From positions 1,088,513 through 1,152,512 of the forward strand of contig NZ_JANTPT010000001.1 in the NCBI RefSeq assembly GCF_024753565.1: DNA of 64,000 nucleotides, given 5' to 3'. The translations under genes and the position numbers were made by a program. The stretch comes from Mechercharimyces sp. CAU 1602. GTDB taxonomy: Bacteria > Bacillota > Bacilli > Thermoactinomycetales > JANTPT01. The notes below the pieces were generated by a model. The model was given only the letters and a program-made list of their open reading frames with translations, was not told the DNA's origin and searched no databases. Shown here piece by piece: positions 1 through 8,648 of this stretch (position 1 is the stretch's first letter; every line of letters starts with the position of its first letter).

Positions 1-568
1 AATCTCCTCGGGGAAGTACGAGTGCCTCCTCTTTTAAGCTACGAATAATATAAAAACCAAATAGACCAGCATAAACATTTAGTCTCGTAAGGGCAAATGC
101 ATGATCGTGATACATAAGTGTGGTCGGTCGTTGCCCATTTAGGTACTCAAACACATCCGAGAAAAATGTAGGCCCAACATGGTTAAGGTTTTTCGAGTAC
201 CAAGCAGTGGGAAAACCATCATATACGGCTTGCGTTCTTCCTCCGTGTAGATGCACCACCGAAAGCCCAGTTATTGGGAGGATTTCTTTTTGTGCTGGAG
301 TAAGGACTGTCGTATCAACAGGGAGAAATTGTTGATCAGGAAGGTTATTGATCCATTTCACGCGGACACGTTCATTGACTCTTACATTAAACGTCGGTCC
401 TGGATAGATTCCATTGTATCCCCAGATGGTAGAAGGAGGGAGAGATCGATCAAACTGATGCTTTCCTTCTCTCATCTCTACTCTATAGGACGTATATAAC
501 CTTTTTTTCTTAAAAGGCTGGATGACGGGGGGAATTGGAAGTGGGTTAACGAATTTTTCGAACTCCAC
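1..568 (-). CDS. cotA: CotA-like spore-coat multicopper oxidase (laccase), 3' end outside window
   Basis: Reading leftward from a GTG at 568-566, about 189 codons stay open to the left edge. The N-terminus begins EFEKFVNPLPIPPVIQP, followed by TIWGYNGIYPGPTF and VRVKWINNLP, the classic first cupredoxin domain of CotA/bilirubin oxidase enzymes. Two copper-ligand motifs are visible: VHLHGG and YHDHA. The family oxidises phenols or bilirubin with four coppers, and in Bacillus it is an outer-coat enzyme giving brown pigment and UV protection. The remaining cupredoxin domains lie outside the window. GTG is chosen because AGGAG sits 8 bases upstream; the ATG two bases earlier is in another frame and soon hits a stop. 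Confidence 0.9.
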   Translation of the reverse strand, partial: MEFEKFVNPLPIPPVIQPFKKKRLYTSYRVEMREGKHQFDRSLPPSTIWGYNGIYPGPTFNVRVNERVRVKWINNLPDQQFLPVDTTVLTPAQKEILPITGLSVVHLHGGRTQAVYDGFPTAWYSKNLNHVGPTFFSDVFEYLNGQRPTTLMYHDHAFALTRLNVYAGLFGFYIIRSLKEEALVLPRGD

Positions 569-610
569 ATAACCATCTCCTCATAGAATCGCTTCTCTTT
601 TCAATGATAA

Positions 611-619
611 TAGGGTATG
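611..619 (-). promoter_or_regulatory. Putative sporulation promoter -10 (SigE/SigK type) for the cotA-like gene
   Basis: On the minus strand this reads CATACCCTA, matching CATAnnnTA (SigK) and 7 of 8 bases of the SigE -10. TCATATA lies 15 bases upstream and resembles a SigE -35. It sits about 43 bases before the GTG start. In B. subtilis cotA is a late mother-cell gene, which fits. This is inferred from consensus only. Confidence 0.4.
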
Positions 620-731
620 CTGCCCTGTTTGTACTATATGAACATAATTTGATGGACCTGTTCTACCTGATAGGGATCACACGGTATCATTTCGGAAAAA
701 CCCACGTTTAGACATATTTTAGACACAAGTT

Positions 732-762
732 AACCGACCCCCTACACGTTAAGGAGTCGGTT
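732..762. terminator. Hairpin between the 145-residue protein gene and the cotA-like gene
   Basis: AACCGAC (732-738) pairs with GTCGGTT (756-762), with partial inner GC pairing. There is no T-run on the minus strand after it, so termination of the leftward gene is uncertain. Confidence 0.35.
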
Positions 763-832
763 TGTATATCTTACTTCGCAGGATTCTTTTTCTTTGTAGA
801 TCTTTTGGACTTACGGGTTGCGTTGTCGTAGA

Positions 833-1270
833 TCAGATAGAAATATTTAAATCCGAATTACGGCTAGTAATTTCGTAGAATTGAGAATTACTTACATTAG
901 AGGAGGCGGTTACTCGAAACAATGTTGCTTGATTAAAAAAAGCTGCTCGAACAAGTGGACTGTAAACGCGGAATAAGACCCGTGCTATATTTGAAAGAGT
1001 GGGTGCATAATTTACACGAACAATGGGCTGTCCGGTACGAGGTACATTCACTCCTCTTTGTGCTATAACAGATCCTTGCCAAGATTTAGACATTGTGTTA
1101 TATAGAGCCCAAAAATTTCTATTTTGTATTGCCCCCGTCGGCATCGTGGCTAATTTTTCAGAAATAAGGGATTGGAAAGACACTTGCATTAGGGGTTCAA
1201 AATCACCGTTTTCCGGAAAATAGCGTGATGTTGCATTAAAAGTAATCTCTGTTCCATACGTCGTTGGCAT
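833..1270 (-). CDS. Unknown 145-residue protein
   Basis: I do not recognise a family. The protein has no signal peptide, membrane segment or cysteines, and is rich in Asn, Ser and aromatic residues. Short segments such as FNATSRYFPEN and PIVRVNYAPTL suggest beta structure. An AGGTAGAG ribosome site precedes the ATG at 1270. It lies about 110 bases downstream of an SBBP/collagen gene on the same strand and upstream of a CotA-like gene, so a spore-surface role is possible. That rests on context only. Confidence 0.6.
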   Translation of the reverse strand: MPTTYGTEITFNATSRYFPENGDFEPLMQVSFQSLISEKLATMPTGAIQNRNFWALYNTMSKSWQGSVIAQRGVNVPRTGQPIVRVNYAPTLSNIARVLFRVYSPLVRAAFFNQATLFRVTASSNVSNSQFYEITSRNSDLNISI

Positions 1271-1381
1271 TTACATCTCTACCTTTCTATTTTAAAAATA
1301 ACTATCCTATACTAATATATTCAATAGAGTTGCTGTTGATTGTATGAATGCACAAAATATAGTAAGAGTTAAACCCACCGA

Positions 1382-3508
1382 TTAAAAATTCAACTCCCCT
1401 TCACCTCTAGTCCGTGGTCCTCTAGGGCCACGCGGTCCACGAATTCCTCTCATTCCCCTAGGTCCAGTGGAGCCAGTAGCCCCACGTGGACCTACAGAAG
1501 TAAGGGAGCCCACCTTCGCAACAAAGGCGCTTTCGTTGTTATTGGTGGAGGGGCTGGTTGTTTGAAAAGCGGCGAGTGTGACTGGAAAGTTAGTAGAAGA
1601 AGTTTCGCCTGTAAGATAAGCAATCCCATCGAAATCTACCGCGATATCTCTCCCAGTATCCTCGCCTATCCCTCCCAAGTAGGAAGAGAAGGAAATTCCT
1701 TGTCCGGAATAACTCATCTGGGTAACAAAAACATCAGAAGAAAATTGTGTGGTGGTTGCAGAAGCCAAGCTATCCTGAAAAGCATCGGAAGTAATAGGAA
1801 AGTCCGTCGAAAACGTAGCCCCTGTTACCCAGGCAGCTCCAAAATCATCCACTGCAATTCCATTTCCAATCTGAGCGACATCACCACCTAGATAGGTGGA
1901 GTAAACTGTATTTCTACCTGTTGCATTCATTTTAGTAACAAATGCGGTCGGTGCAAAAGCGGTAGAGGTAGATTTCATCGTCTGGAATGCATTATTGGTT
2001 ACCGGAAAATCTGTTGATACAGTAAATCCCGTCACATAAGCATTCTTAGCTTCATCAAGATCAATCGCCATACCCATGGTTACTAAGCTTCCGCCAAGGT
2101 ACGTTGAATACAGCAGTGAGGTTCCGGTGGAATTTAACTTAGTAATAAAAGCGTTTACAACTCCAGGTGGTGTTGATTGAAAAGCTCCAGAAGTTGTGGG
2201 GAAATCGCTGGAAGTGGTATTGCCTGTCACATAGGCTTGTTGGTTTTGATCTATAGCAATACCACTCCCATCATCTTCTCCACTTCCTCCTAAAAAAGTA
2301 GAATAGAGAAGACCGCTTCCTGAATCATTGATTTTCGTAACAAATACATCTCTGCCGCCACCAAATAGAGTTTGGAACGCTCCCGATGTAGTGGGAAAAT
2401 TAGTCGCATCAGTATCCCCTACAATATACGCTCGATTATCACTGTCAACAGACACGCTAGTACCGATACTTAAGCCCAATCCACCCCCTAGATAAGTGGA
2501 ATAAAGAAGCGAGCTCCCTTGTGCATTAATCTTCAGAAGGTAAGCATCTGCCAAACCTGCAAGCACTGTCTGAAAAGCCCCTGACGTTACAGGGAAATCA
2601 GAAGAAGCTGTACTGCCTGTCACATAGGCATTTTGTACTAGATCAACAGTAATGCCAAGCCCTACATCTACTGAACTTCCTCCAATAAATGTAGAATAAA
2701 GAAGAGAATTTCCTCTGGCATTAAATTTCGTAATATAGGCATCCATTGCTACAATAGAAGCATTCATTGTTTGAAATGAACCCGATGTAATAGGGAAATT
2801 TGTAGATGTCGTACTTCCAGTTACATAAGCATTACCTAAAGAATCAACAGCAATCGCCTGCCCATCATCAACTCCACTTCCCCCTAAATAAGACACATAA
2901 AAAACAACCGGGTCTATTGTAAGCAGTTGGGATCGATCGTATGCTTCGTCTATTTTAAACCCAACGGTATGATCCGGATACAGGTGAAAATGAGTGGAAA
3001 TCGGTATTCTTTTACCATTTATCCATTGATAGCTAATAGGTTTTTGTTCCCTTACCATACCTTGGTTCGTAAAGACATATAGATCTCCTTCTTCGTTAAT
3101 ATAAGGATGGCTCCCTCCTTCATAATGAAAGCGTATATCTTCGATACATGAACCCGGCTGAACAAGTACGTCATACTTTAATGGCTCACATCCGTAAAAA
3201 ACGATATCTATACCTGGCCATACGTTTTCATACACAACGCCTTCATAATAGGTATAGTCACCCATATGAAGCCCCTTGCGCCCGATTCCCCTCAACTTCA
3301 TCTCTTTACACGAGTGAATAAAATGAATATTTACATATTTACAAAATTTAAACCCAGCATTTGACGGAACATACCCATAGCATATTCCGTCTGCATATAA
3401 CATAAGATTTACCTCTTTTCGTTCCGATCTATAGATAGACTCCCCCTGATCAACGTGATGGAAGAAATTGAAGAGTGATTGCCCACTCTTATTTCTTATA
3501 TGATTCAT
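1382..3508 (-). CDS. SBBP-repeat seven-blade beta-propeller protein with collagen-like tail (paralogue 1)
   Basis: The 708-residue protein has three parts. Residues about 1-200 form an N-terminal domain shared with the paralogues at 12849 and 29476. Then come seven SBBP repeats, each starting Y/F-S-T/S-Y/F-L-G-G and containing a variant of AYVTGxTxSxxFPxTxxAFQ; seven repeats predict a seven-bladed propeller. The C-terminus has nine Gly-X-Y triplets (mostly GPR) and ends RTRGEGELNF. There is no obvious secretion signal, which suits a protein deposited on a spore by the mother cell. The start at 3508 follows GGAGGGGAG. Its repeats are less regular than in the other two copies. The function is unknown; adhesion or exosporium structure is inferred. 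Confidence 0.85.
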   Translation of the reverse strand: MNHIRNKSGQSLFNFFHHVDQGESIYRSERKEVNLMLYADGICYGYVPSNAGFKFCKYVNIHFIHSCKEMKLRGIGRKGLHMGDYTYYEGVVYENVWPGIDIVFYGCEPLKYDVLVQPGSCIEDIRFHYEGGSHPYINEEGDLYVFTNQGMVREQKPISYQWINGKRIPISTHFHLYPDHTVGFKIDEAYDRSQLLTIDPVVFYVSYLGGSGVDDGQAIAVDSLGNAYVTGSTTSTNFPITSGSFQTMNASIVAMDAYITKFNARGNSLLYSTFIGGSSVDVGLGITVDLVQNAYVTGSTASSDFPVTSGAFQTVLAGLADAYLLKINAQGSSLLYSTYLGGGLGLSIGTSVSVDSDNRAYIVGDTDATNFPTTSGAFQTLFGGGRDVFVTKINDSGSGLLYSTFLGGSGEDDGSGIAIDQNQQAYVTGNTTSSDFPTTSGAFQSTPPGVVNAFITKLNSTGTSLLYSTYLGGSLVTMGMAIDLDEAKNAYVTGFTVSTDFPVTNNAFQTMKSTSTAFAPTAFVTKMNATGRNTVYSTYLGGDVAQIGNGIAVDDFGAAWVTGATFSTDFPITSDAFQDSLASATTTQFSSDVFVTQMSYSGQGISFSSYLGGIGEDTGRDIAVDFDGIAYLTGETSSTNFPVTLAAFQTTSPSTNNNESAFVAKVGSLTSVGPRGATGSTGPRGMRGIRGPRGPRGPRTRGEGELNF

Positions 3509-3809
3509 GGACTCCCCTCCTACAACACGAGATACTTCACTCTATGCTTGACATTCCTTGTCTTATGGTAAGCCAGCTGCATGTTTTCGTCCGATGGATA
3601 AGATGACTGTCGTTTGGGGTGTTTTATGTTCTGATATGATGCGAGAAGATCGTCGTACACAGAGGAGAATGATCGTTCGTTGACCAAAGTTCACAGGTTA
3701 AGCAGGATTATGCAGACTCAACTCGAAGAAGTAGATGGCTAACGGACAAGAGGAGAAAGAAACTTACGAGCGCTAGAGAAAACGATGAACTACCTAAGGG
3801 GGATTTCCA
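3509..3809. other. Intergenic region, 301 bases
   Basis: This lies between divergent genes and must contain the promoters of both the SBBP gene (leftward) and the DUF2834 gene (rightward). I see no RNA gene, strong hairpin or convincing small ORF. A TTGACA at about 3549 has no matching -10. Leftward CATA-type sequences are present but without a correctly spaced -35. Confidence 0.5.
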
Positions 3810-4145
3810 GTGAGAAAATGGTATTTAAGCTTAGGGATAATTGGAACTGTGTTCCCATATTATTTTCTTATTCAATTCTTAGGGGATAATGGACTTGATT
3901 TCGGTTTATTGTTTGAATTATTGTTTGCTAACACGATCTCATCCTTTTTTGCAGTTGATTTTTTTGTCTCATGTGTTGTTTTCTTGGTATTTATGTTCAA
4001 GGAATCACGCAAGTATAACATGAAAGAAACATGGATTTGCCTGTTAACTTTATTTACAGTTGGTCTATCTTTAGCTCTACCTTTATTTTTGTTTTTTAGA
4101 TATTCATATGTTTATCCTAAAGAGGAAGTAGAGAATAGAGAATAA
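3810..4145 (+). CDS. DUF2834 family membrane protein
   Basis: 111 residues with three predicted membrane helices at about 5-25, 45-65 and 75-97. The N-terminus RKWYLSLGIIGTVFPYYF and the later FFAVDFF and SLALPLFLFFR match the conserved layout of DUF2834 proteins, which have no assigned function. The GTG start at 3810 is supported by AAGGGGG seven bases upstream. It stands alone, between genes on the opposite strand. Confidence 0.75.
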   Translation: MRKWYLSLGIIGTVFPYYFLIQFLGDNGLDFGLLFELLFANTISSFFAVDFFVSCVVFLVFMFKESRKYNMKETWICLLTLFTVGLSLALPLFLFFRYSYVYPKEEVENRE

Positions 4146-4218
4146 GTATATTCCAATCAATTTAAATCCAACTTTTTTAGGTTTTATGTCATTTCAAGAG
4201 AGTGAATGCGCGCGCACT

Positions 4219-4255
4219 AAAAAAGATCACTCCTTAATTAAACCAAGGCGTGATC
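4219..4255 (-). terminator. Intrinsic terminator of the FkbM methyltransferase pair
   Basis: On the minus strand, GATCACGCCTT pairs with AAGGAGTGATC around a 9-base loop (one mismatch), followed by TTTTTT at 4224-4219. It lies just after the end of the methyltransferase gene. Confidence 0.85.
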
Positions 4256-4292
4256 ACACAGCTTCTTACACTTTGTTGTGTCTATCATGATC

Positions 4293-5075
4293 TTATATCA
4301 GCACAAGATTCGTATTACGATTATGTTGAACTATCCGTTGAAGGTTTGTCTTCACAAGATTACCTTCTACATCAAGTTCATATAATTTTTTCTCATAATT
4401 TTTTTCATATATTGAAAACAACTCATGTAGATCCGCTATATCATCTTGTAACCTTGCGCGATTATACTCCAACAGCAACATACCTACTCTATCCTTCATC
4501 AAATTGTTTAAGCCCATCAATGCTTGACATTCACTGCCCCCAATATCAAGCTTGAGTAAATGAATATATGATAAATCCTGTAAGTGCTCATCCAGCTCTA
4601 CACATTGAACCTCTATCTGCTGAGAATGATCAGGAAATCGCTGGTGATCTTGGGGATGATGGTTTTTTAAAGAACTATACATAATATAGCGTTCAGATTG
4701 ATAAAAGCTCATCACTTTATTTTCCGAATAAGCCGCTAACGGAAATGGGATCACCTCTTCGCCAAATCCGTTTATAATGAGATTATCTCTTAAATAAGAA
4801 TAAAGTGTTGGATGAGGTTCGTAACTGATACATCTTCCCTCTTTTCCCACTCTTCTACCCATCAGTACCGTGTAAAATCCACTACCCGCCCCTACGTCAA
4901 CCACCGTGTGACCGCGGGAGACATTTTTGAGCAAAAACGATGTGACGTGCGGGTCTATATCTCCTTTGTCCATCAACTTAGGAGTGATACTTCGATCACT
5001 TGCAGGTATAAGTAGTCGTCCTCCATAACAGGGGCGTATTAGCATTCGATCATTCCCGAGGTATGTGCCATTCAT
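4293..5075 (-). CDS. FkbM-family SAM-dependent methyltransferase (tandem copy 1)
   Basis: 260 residues. The SAM-binding motif I VDVGAGSGFYT is at 59-69, the acidic post-I segment SYEPHP follows, and the conserved FkbM segment LKLDIGGSE is intact at about residue 175. FkbM enzymes O-methylate sugars or natural products. The sequence starts with a short MNGTYLGNDRMLIRPCYGGR head shared with its neighbour, so the two are tandem duplicates. The gap to the upstream copy is 29 bases with a repeated AGGAGG ribosome site, so they are probably co-transcribed. The substrate is unknown. Confidence 0.85.
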   Translation of the reverse strand: MNGTYLGNDRMLIRPCYGGRLLIPASDRSITPKLMDKGDIDPHVTSFLLKNVSRGHTVVDVGAGSGFYTVLMGRRVGKEGRCISYEPHPTLYSYLRDNLIINGFGEEVIPFPLAAYSENKVMSFYQSERYIMYSSLKNHHPQDHQRFPDHSQQIEVQCVELDEHLQDLSYIHLLKLDIGGSECQALMGLNNLMKDRVGMLLLEYNRARLQDDIADLHELFSIYEKNYEKKLYELDVEGNLVKTNLQRIVQHNRNTNLVLI

Positions 5076-5104
5076 TTGGATCCTCCTCCTCCTTTACTTC
5101 CTAC

Positions 5105-5887
5105 TTAACAAAGTACAAGCTGAGCATAATGACAAGTCTCAATCACCCTCTGCTCCTCTACTTCGACTAAATCTCCCTTCGATTCTACTTCAAGTAGCCG
5201 TTTACCATAATTGCGTCTGTAGATGAACAACAGCTCCCGCAACTCAGAAATCTCCTCTTTTTCCCATAAGTTTCGCTCAAATTCGAAGATGAGGAAGCGA
5301 ATCTTATCTTTCATGAGGTCACCCAAACCTAACAGCGTATCAATCCCTTTCCGTCCCACACTTATTTTCAAAAAATCTATATGGGGAAGATGATGGAGAT
5401 GTTCGCATATAGCAACCCCCTGAACTTCGATGGTTGAACCATTCTCATCCTCCTGACATAACGGTTCTTTAGAAGAAGAGAGAGTAGAGTCCATGGTTAA
5501 CCGCTCTACTTGCAGAAAGTTCACTCTTTTTTGCTCGGAGTAGGCAGCCAGCGGATATAGATTGCTTTCTGTATGAATTCCATTAAGAATTAAATTCTCA
5601 GCCAAAAGTGGATATAAAGTAGGATGTGGTTCATAACATATACATGTCCCCTCTGTTCCTACTCGTTGCCCCATTAAGACTGCATAATAACCTACATGTG
5701 CTCCCACATCAACAACAATTTGTCCTCTCCCTACATATTGGGACAAAATAGTAGTAAGTGCGGGTTGATACTCCCCTTCTGTAAGTAGCAATGGAGTTAG
5801 GCTAAGATCATCTGCGGGCAGAATCAGTTTTCCACCATACTTAGGACGAACCAGCACCTTGTTTTTACCAATATACGACCCATACAA
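5105..5887 (-). CDS. FkbM-family methyltransferase (tandem copy 2, divergent)
   Basis: 260 residues, same length and head as the downstream copy, with motif I VVDVGAHVGYY at 58-68 and CYEPHP after it. The usual FkbM LKxDxxGxE segment is replaced here by LKISVGRKG, losing the acidic residues kept in copy 1. It may therefore have altered specificity or reduced activity. The start is TTG at 5887, with GGAGGG seven bases upstream. The upstream small membrane-protein frame overlaps its first 64 bases. Confidence 0.8.
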   Translation of the reverse strand: MYGSYIGKNKVLVRPKYGGKLILPADDLSLTPLLLTEGEYQPALTTILSQYVGRGQIVVDVGAHVGYYAVLMGQRVGTEGTCICYEPHPTLYPLLAENLILNGIHTESNLYPLAAYSEQKRVNFLQVERLTMDSTLSSSKEPLCQEDENGSTIEVQGVAICEHLHHLPHIDFLKISVGRKGIDTLLGLGDLMKDKIRFLIFEFERNLWEKEEISELRELLFIYRRNYGKRLLEVESKGDLVEVEEQRVIETCHYAQLVLC

Positions 5888-6162
5888 ATAAGAGCCCTCC
5901 TTTGACTCATTGCTATCTGTATCTTATGAGAATTACATGAAGGGCGTGACTTTGGAACCATTAAACTCGCTAATTTACCTTTTTCTTTTCTACTTCCAAC
6001 CCACTCGTTCAATTTTTCTCCTCCCCAAAGAAAAATGAGACTACCTATCATTGTACTCACTGCTTTCCACCATTGACTCCCTCTAGTCAAGCCTATCCCG
6101 ATAAGCACGATTGCCCCTATTGCTAGAATGAAAAATATGATCATCCGTAATTTTCTTATCAT
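5824..6162 (-). CDS. Small membrane protein, possibly with a frameshifted end
   Basis: The first 60 or so residues look real: two hydrophobic helices (about 8-25 and 34-47), then a basic segment GSRKEKGK. The ATG at 6162 follows AGGGGGGG. The last 45 residues are compositionally odd and overlap the start of the FkbM gene by 64 bases. The frame may have shifted near 5960, or the natural protein may simply be this long. No family was recognised. Confidence 0.45.
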   Translation of the reverse strand: MIRKLRMIIFFILAIGAIVLIGIGLTRGSQWWKAVSTMIGSLIFLWGGEKLNEWVGSRKEKGKLASLMVPKSRPSCNSHKIQIAMSQRRALICMGRILVKTRCWFVLSMVEN

Positions 6163-6203
6163 TATTAACCCCCCCTATACGATTCATCATTTATTTCTTC
6201 AAA

Positions 6204-6243
6204 ATAAGGTGGAGCCTACTTTTTATAGTAGGCTCCACCTTAT
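6204..6243. terminator. Strong hairpin terminator after the RsgA-like gene
   Basis: A 16-bp perfect stem, ATAAGGTGGAGCCTAC (6204-6219) with GTAGGCTCCACCTTAT (6228-6243). It immediately follows the leftward GTPase gene and isolates it from the downstream membrane-protein gene. Confidence 0.85.
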
Positions 6244-6248
6244 GATAT

Positions 6249-7313
6249 TTACCTGCGCTTCGGTGATTTTTTCCCGCGTTTCACTTGACGTATCAAGGCC
6301 TGCTTCTGTTCTTTCTGTAAGCGCTTATCCTTTTTGGCTTTTATATATGCTGCTTCGCGCAACATCTTATGATAGTGATCCAAACGCTCACGGGAGAATT
6401 CATCTGTTGCAATAGCTGTCTGCACGGCACATCCTGGCTCTTGCTGATGAGTACAATCTCGGAATGTACAGCCTATCGCCAACTGTTCCACATCTTGAAA
6501 GGTAGTGGAAAGACCTTCGTCTCCATCCCACAGTTGTAACTCTCGCATACCGGGAGTATCGATTAATACTCCACCCTGAGGAAGAAGAACCATCTCGCGA
6601 TGGGTGCTCGTATGCCTTCCTTTTCCGTCTTGCTCACGGGTGGCTCCAGTACGTAGAAGCTCTGCCCCATACAACCAATTAATCAAGGTGGATTTCCCTA
6701 CTCCAGAAGAACCGGTGAGCGCAATGGTGTGCCCCTCTTCTAAATAGGGGAGCAGTTCTTCTAATCCTTGATCCCTCTGTGCGCTAATCACATGAATAGG
6801 CACACCCATAGCAGCTGCTTCAACTTTCATTACCTTTTCGTCAACATTCTCACCGCAATCCGCTTTGGAAAGAATGATAACTGGGCTAGCACCACTATCC
6901 CATGCAGCAATAAGATACCTTTCCAAACGACGCACATGAAAATCTTCATCTAATGCTTGTACAAGGAAAATCGTATCTACATTTGCAGCCACGATCTGCT
7001 CTTCCGTCACATTACCTGCTACTTTACGGGAGAAGTGACTTTTACGGGGTAAGATCGCATGAATATAGCCCTTCTCCTCTTCAGGATGAATATCTAATGC
7101 TACCCAATCCCCAACAGCAGGGTACGCTTCTCTTCCTTCTGCTTTATAACGCATACTCCCGGAGACGTGAGCTAACACTTCCCCTTCCTGCGTCCATACA
7201 CGATACAAATGTTTATGCTCGAGAGCGACACGCCCGACTGCTCGTTCTCCCAATCCTAGTTCGCTTCGAATATTCTCCCAAGATTGATTCCAACCCAGCT
7301 TTTCGATTACCAA
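6249..7313 (-). CDS. rsgA: Ribosome small-subunit-dependent GTPase A (RsgA/YjeQ family)
   Basis: 354 residues with the circularly permuted GTPase order. G4-like LSKAD is at 149-153, P-loop GSSGVGKS at 201-208 and G3 DTPG at 252-255. An OB-fold lies before these and a zinc-binding knuckle after them (C282, C287, H289, C295). RsgA proteins act in late 30S assembly. The family's common Bacillus member (YloQ) is about 298 residues and sits in the prkC region, so this longer, isolated gene may be a paralogue. The C-terminus is lysine-rich. Confidence 0.92.
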   Translation of the reverse strand: MVIEKLGWNQSWENIRSELGLGERAVGRVALEHKHLYRVWTQEGEVLAHVSGSMRYKAEGREAYPAVGDWVALDIHPEEEKGYIHAILPRKSHFSRKVAGNVTEEQIVAANVDTIFLVQALDEDFHVRRLERYLIAAWDSGASPVIILSKADCGENVDEKVMKVEAAAMGVPIHVISAQRDQGLEELLPYLEEGHTIALTGSSGVGKSTLINWLYGAELLRTGATREQDGKGRHTSTHREMVLLPQGGVLIDTPGMRELQLWDGDEGLSTTFQDVEQLAIGCTFRDCTHQQEPGCAVQTAIATDEFSRERLDHYHKMLREAAYIKAKKDKRLQKEQKQALIRQVKRGKKSPKRR

Positions 7314-7583
7314 TAGACTTCCTCCTGCGGATAGATGCGCTCTATCCTTTACCTACTCTCCTCGACACCATCTTTGTTCCTGTCAACGTCATCATTTTTA
7401 CGTTCGCCTGTTTACATATAATCATCGTCATCATCCTTTCTAATATGTAATCCAACCATCTATGCGCATCCATCACGATTAATTTTAGTTTAAAATGAAA
7501 AAGTAGGTAGCTTCATTGTAATACAAGATTCATATACTCGCAATTATTTGCTAGGAATAAGCCGCTTCCCTCGCGGAATCAGA

Positions 7584-8648
7584 TCATCCTAACACAGAGA
7601 GGAAATGCCCACCAATAGCAGCGAGCACCACCACCAACCAAGGAGGGAGTTTCCAGATCTTTAAAAGAGCAAAAACGAGTAGCGCCAGACTAAAATCAGC
7701 TCCAGACTGAATCGCCTTGATCCACACAGGATCGTAAAGGGCTGCCAATAAAATGCCCACAACAGCTGCATTTACCCCATGTAATGCGGATTGAAATTTT
7801 GACTGCTTACGAACCCACTCCCATATTGGCAAAGTCCCCACTATCATAAAAAAAGAAGGTAAAAATATTGCTACCGTAGCCAATATTGCTCCCAACCAAC
7901 CACTCGCCAGCGCTCCCAAATAGGAGGAAAATGTAAAAAGAGGTCCCGGTACTGCTTGGGCAGCACCATATCCAGCTAGAAACTGGTCGGTCGTTGCCCA
8001 ACCTGCTGAAACCACTTCCGTTTGCAACAAAGGAAGAACCACATGGCCACCCCCGAAGACAAGTGAACCTGTTCGATAAAAGCTATCTAATATGGCTATC
8101 CATTGCGCAGGATAAACATATCGTATCATTGGGAGCAGACCTAGTACGGCGAAAAATAATACCCAGGAGAACAGAGCCACTTTTTTGCTCAACGAAACTT
8201 GAAATGTAGGTGAAACAGACATCGCTTTTCGGGGAAGGAATCTCCATCCAATGAGGGCGGCAATCACAATGATGATCACTTGCGATAGTGTCGTTTGCCA
8301 GAGAACAGCCACAATTGCAGCAAAGATAGCCATTGTTGCCCGCGCTGGATCTGGAGCTAAATTTTTTGCCATTCCCCACAATGCTTGAGCCACAATCACT
8401 ACCGCAGCGACCAATAATCCGTGAATCCACCCCATTTCTGTAACAGAGAGGTGCTGTAATAGAAAAGCAAAGAAGGTAAGGACTATGACTGAGGGGAGAG
8501 TAAAACCAATCCATGATGCAATGAGACCTGGAATCCCCGCTCGGATCAAACCAATCGCCATCCCAACCTGACTACTAGCTGGACCCGGCAAAAATTGGCA
8601 TAAAGCAACCAATTCGGCATACGCCTTCTCATCCAACCATGGTATCAT
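7584..8648 (-). CDS. chrA: Chromate transporter (CHR family), N-terminally truncated
   Basis: 354 residues containing most of the two-domain CHR permease: CQFLPGPASSQVG at the start, and in the second half LVFGGGHVVLPLL and PGPLFTFSSYLG. Full-length relatives carry about 40 extra N-terminal residues with a membrane helix and an FGGP motif before the WLDEKAYAELVALCQ segment; these are missing. The only ATG (8648) lies inside the end of the upstream acylase gene, has no ribosome site, and a TAA precedes it in frame. The gene is probably a deletion remnant, or expressed only by coupling to the acylase. Confidence 0.75.
   Translation of the reverse strand: MIPWLDEKAYAELVALCQFLPGPASSQVGMAIGLIRAGIPGLIASWIGFTLPSVIVLTFFAFLLQHLSVTEMGWIHGLLVAAVVIVAQALWGMAKNLAPDPARATMAIFAAIVAVLWQTTLSQVIIIVIAALIGWRFLPRKAMSVSPTFQVSLSKKVALFSWVLFFAVLGLLPMIRYVYPAQWIAILDSFYRTGSLVFGGGHVVLPLLQTEVVSAGWATTDQFLAGYGAAQAVPGPLFTFSSYLGALASGWLGAILATVAIFLPSFFMIVGTLPIWEWVRKQSKFQSALHGVNAAVVGILLAALYDPVWIKAIQSGADFSLALLVFALLKIWKLPPWLVVVLAAIGGHFLSVLG

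Noticed and set aside
3509-3620. SigK-type promoter for propeller-collagen paralogue 1
   Set aside because: CATAGAGTG and CATAAGACA occur on the minus strand, but neither has an AC element at the right distance.
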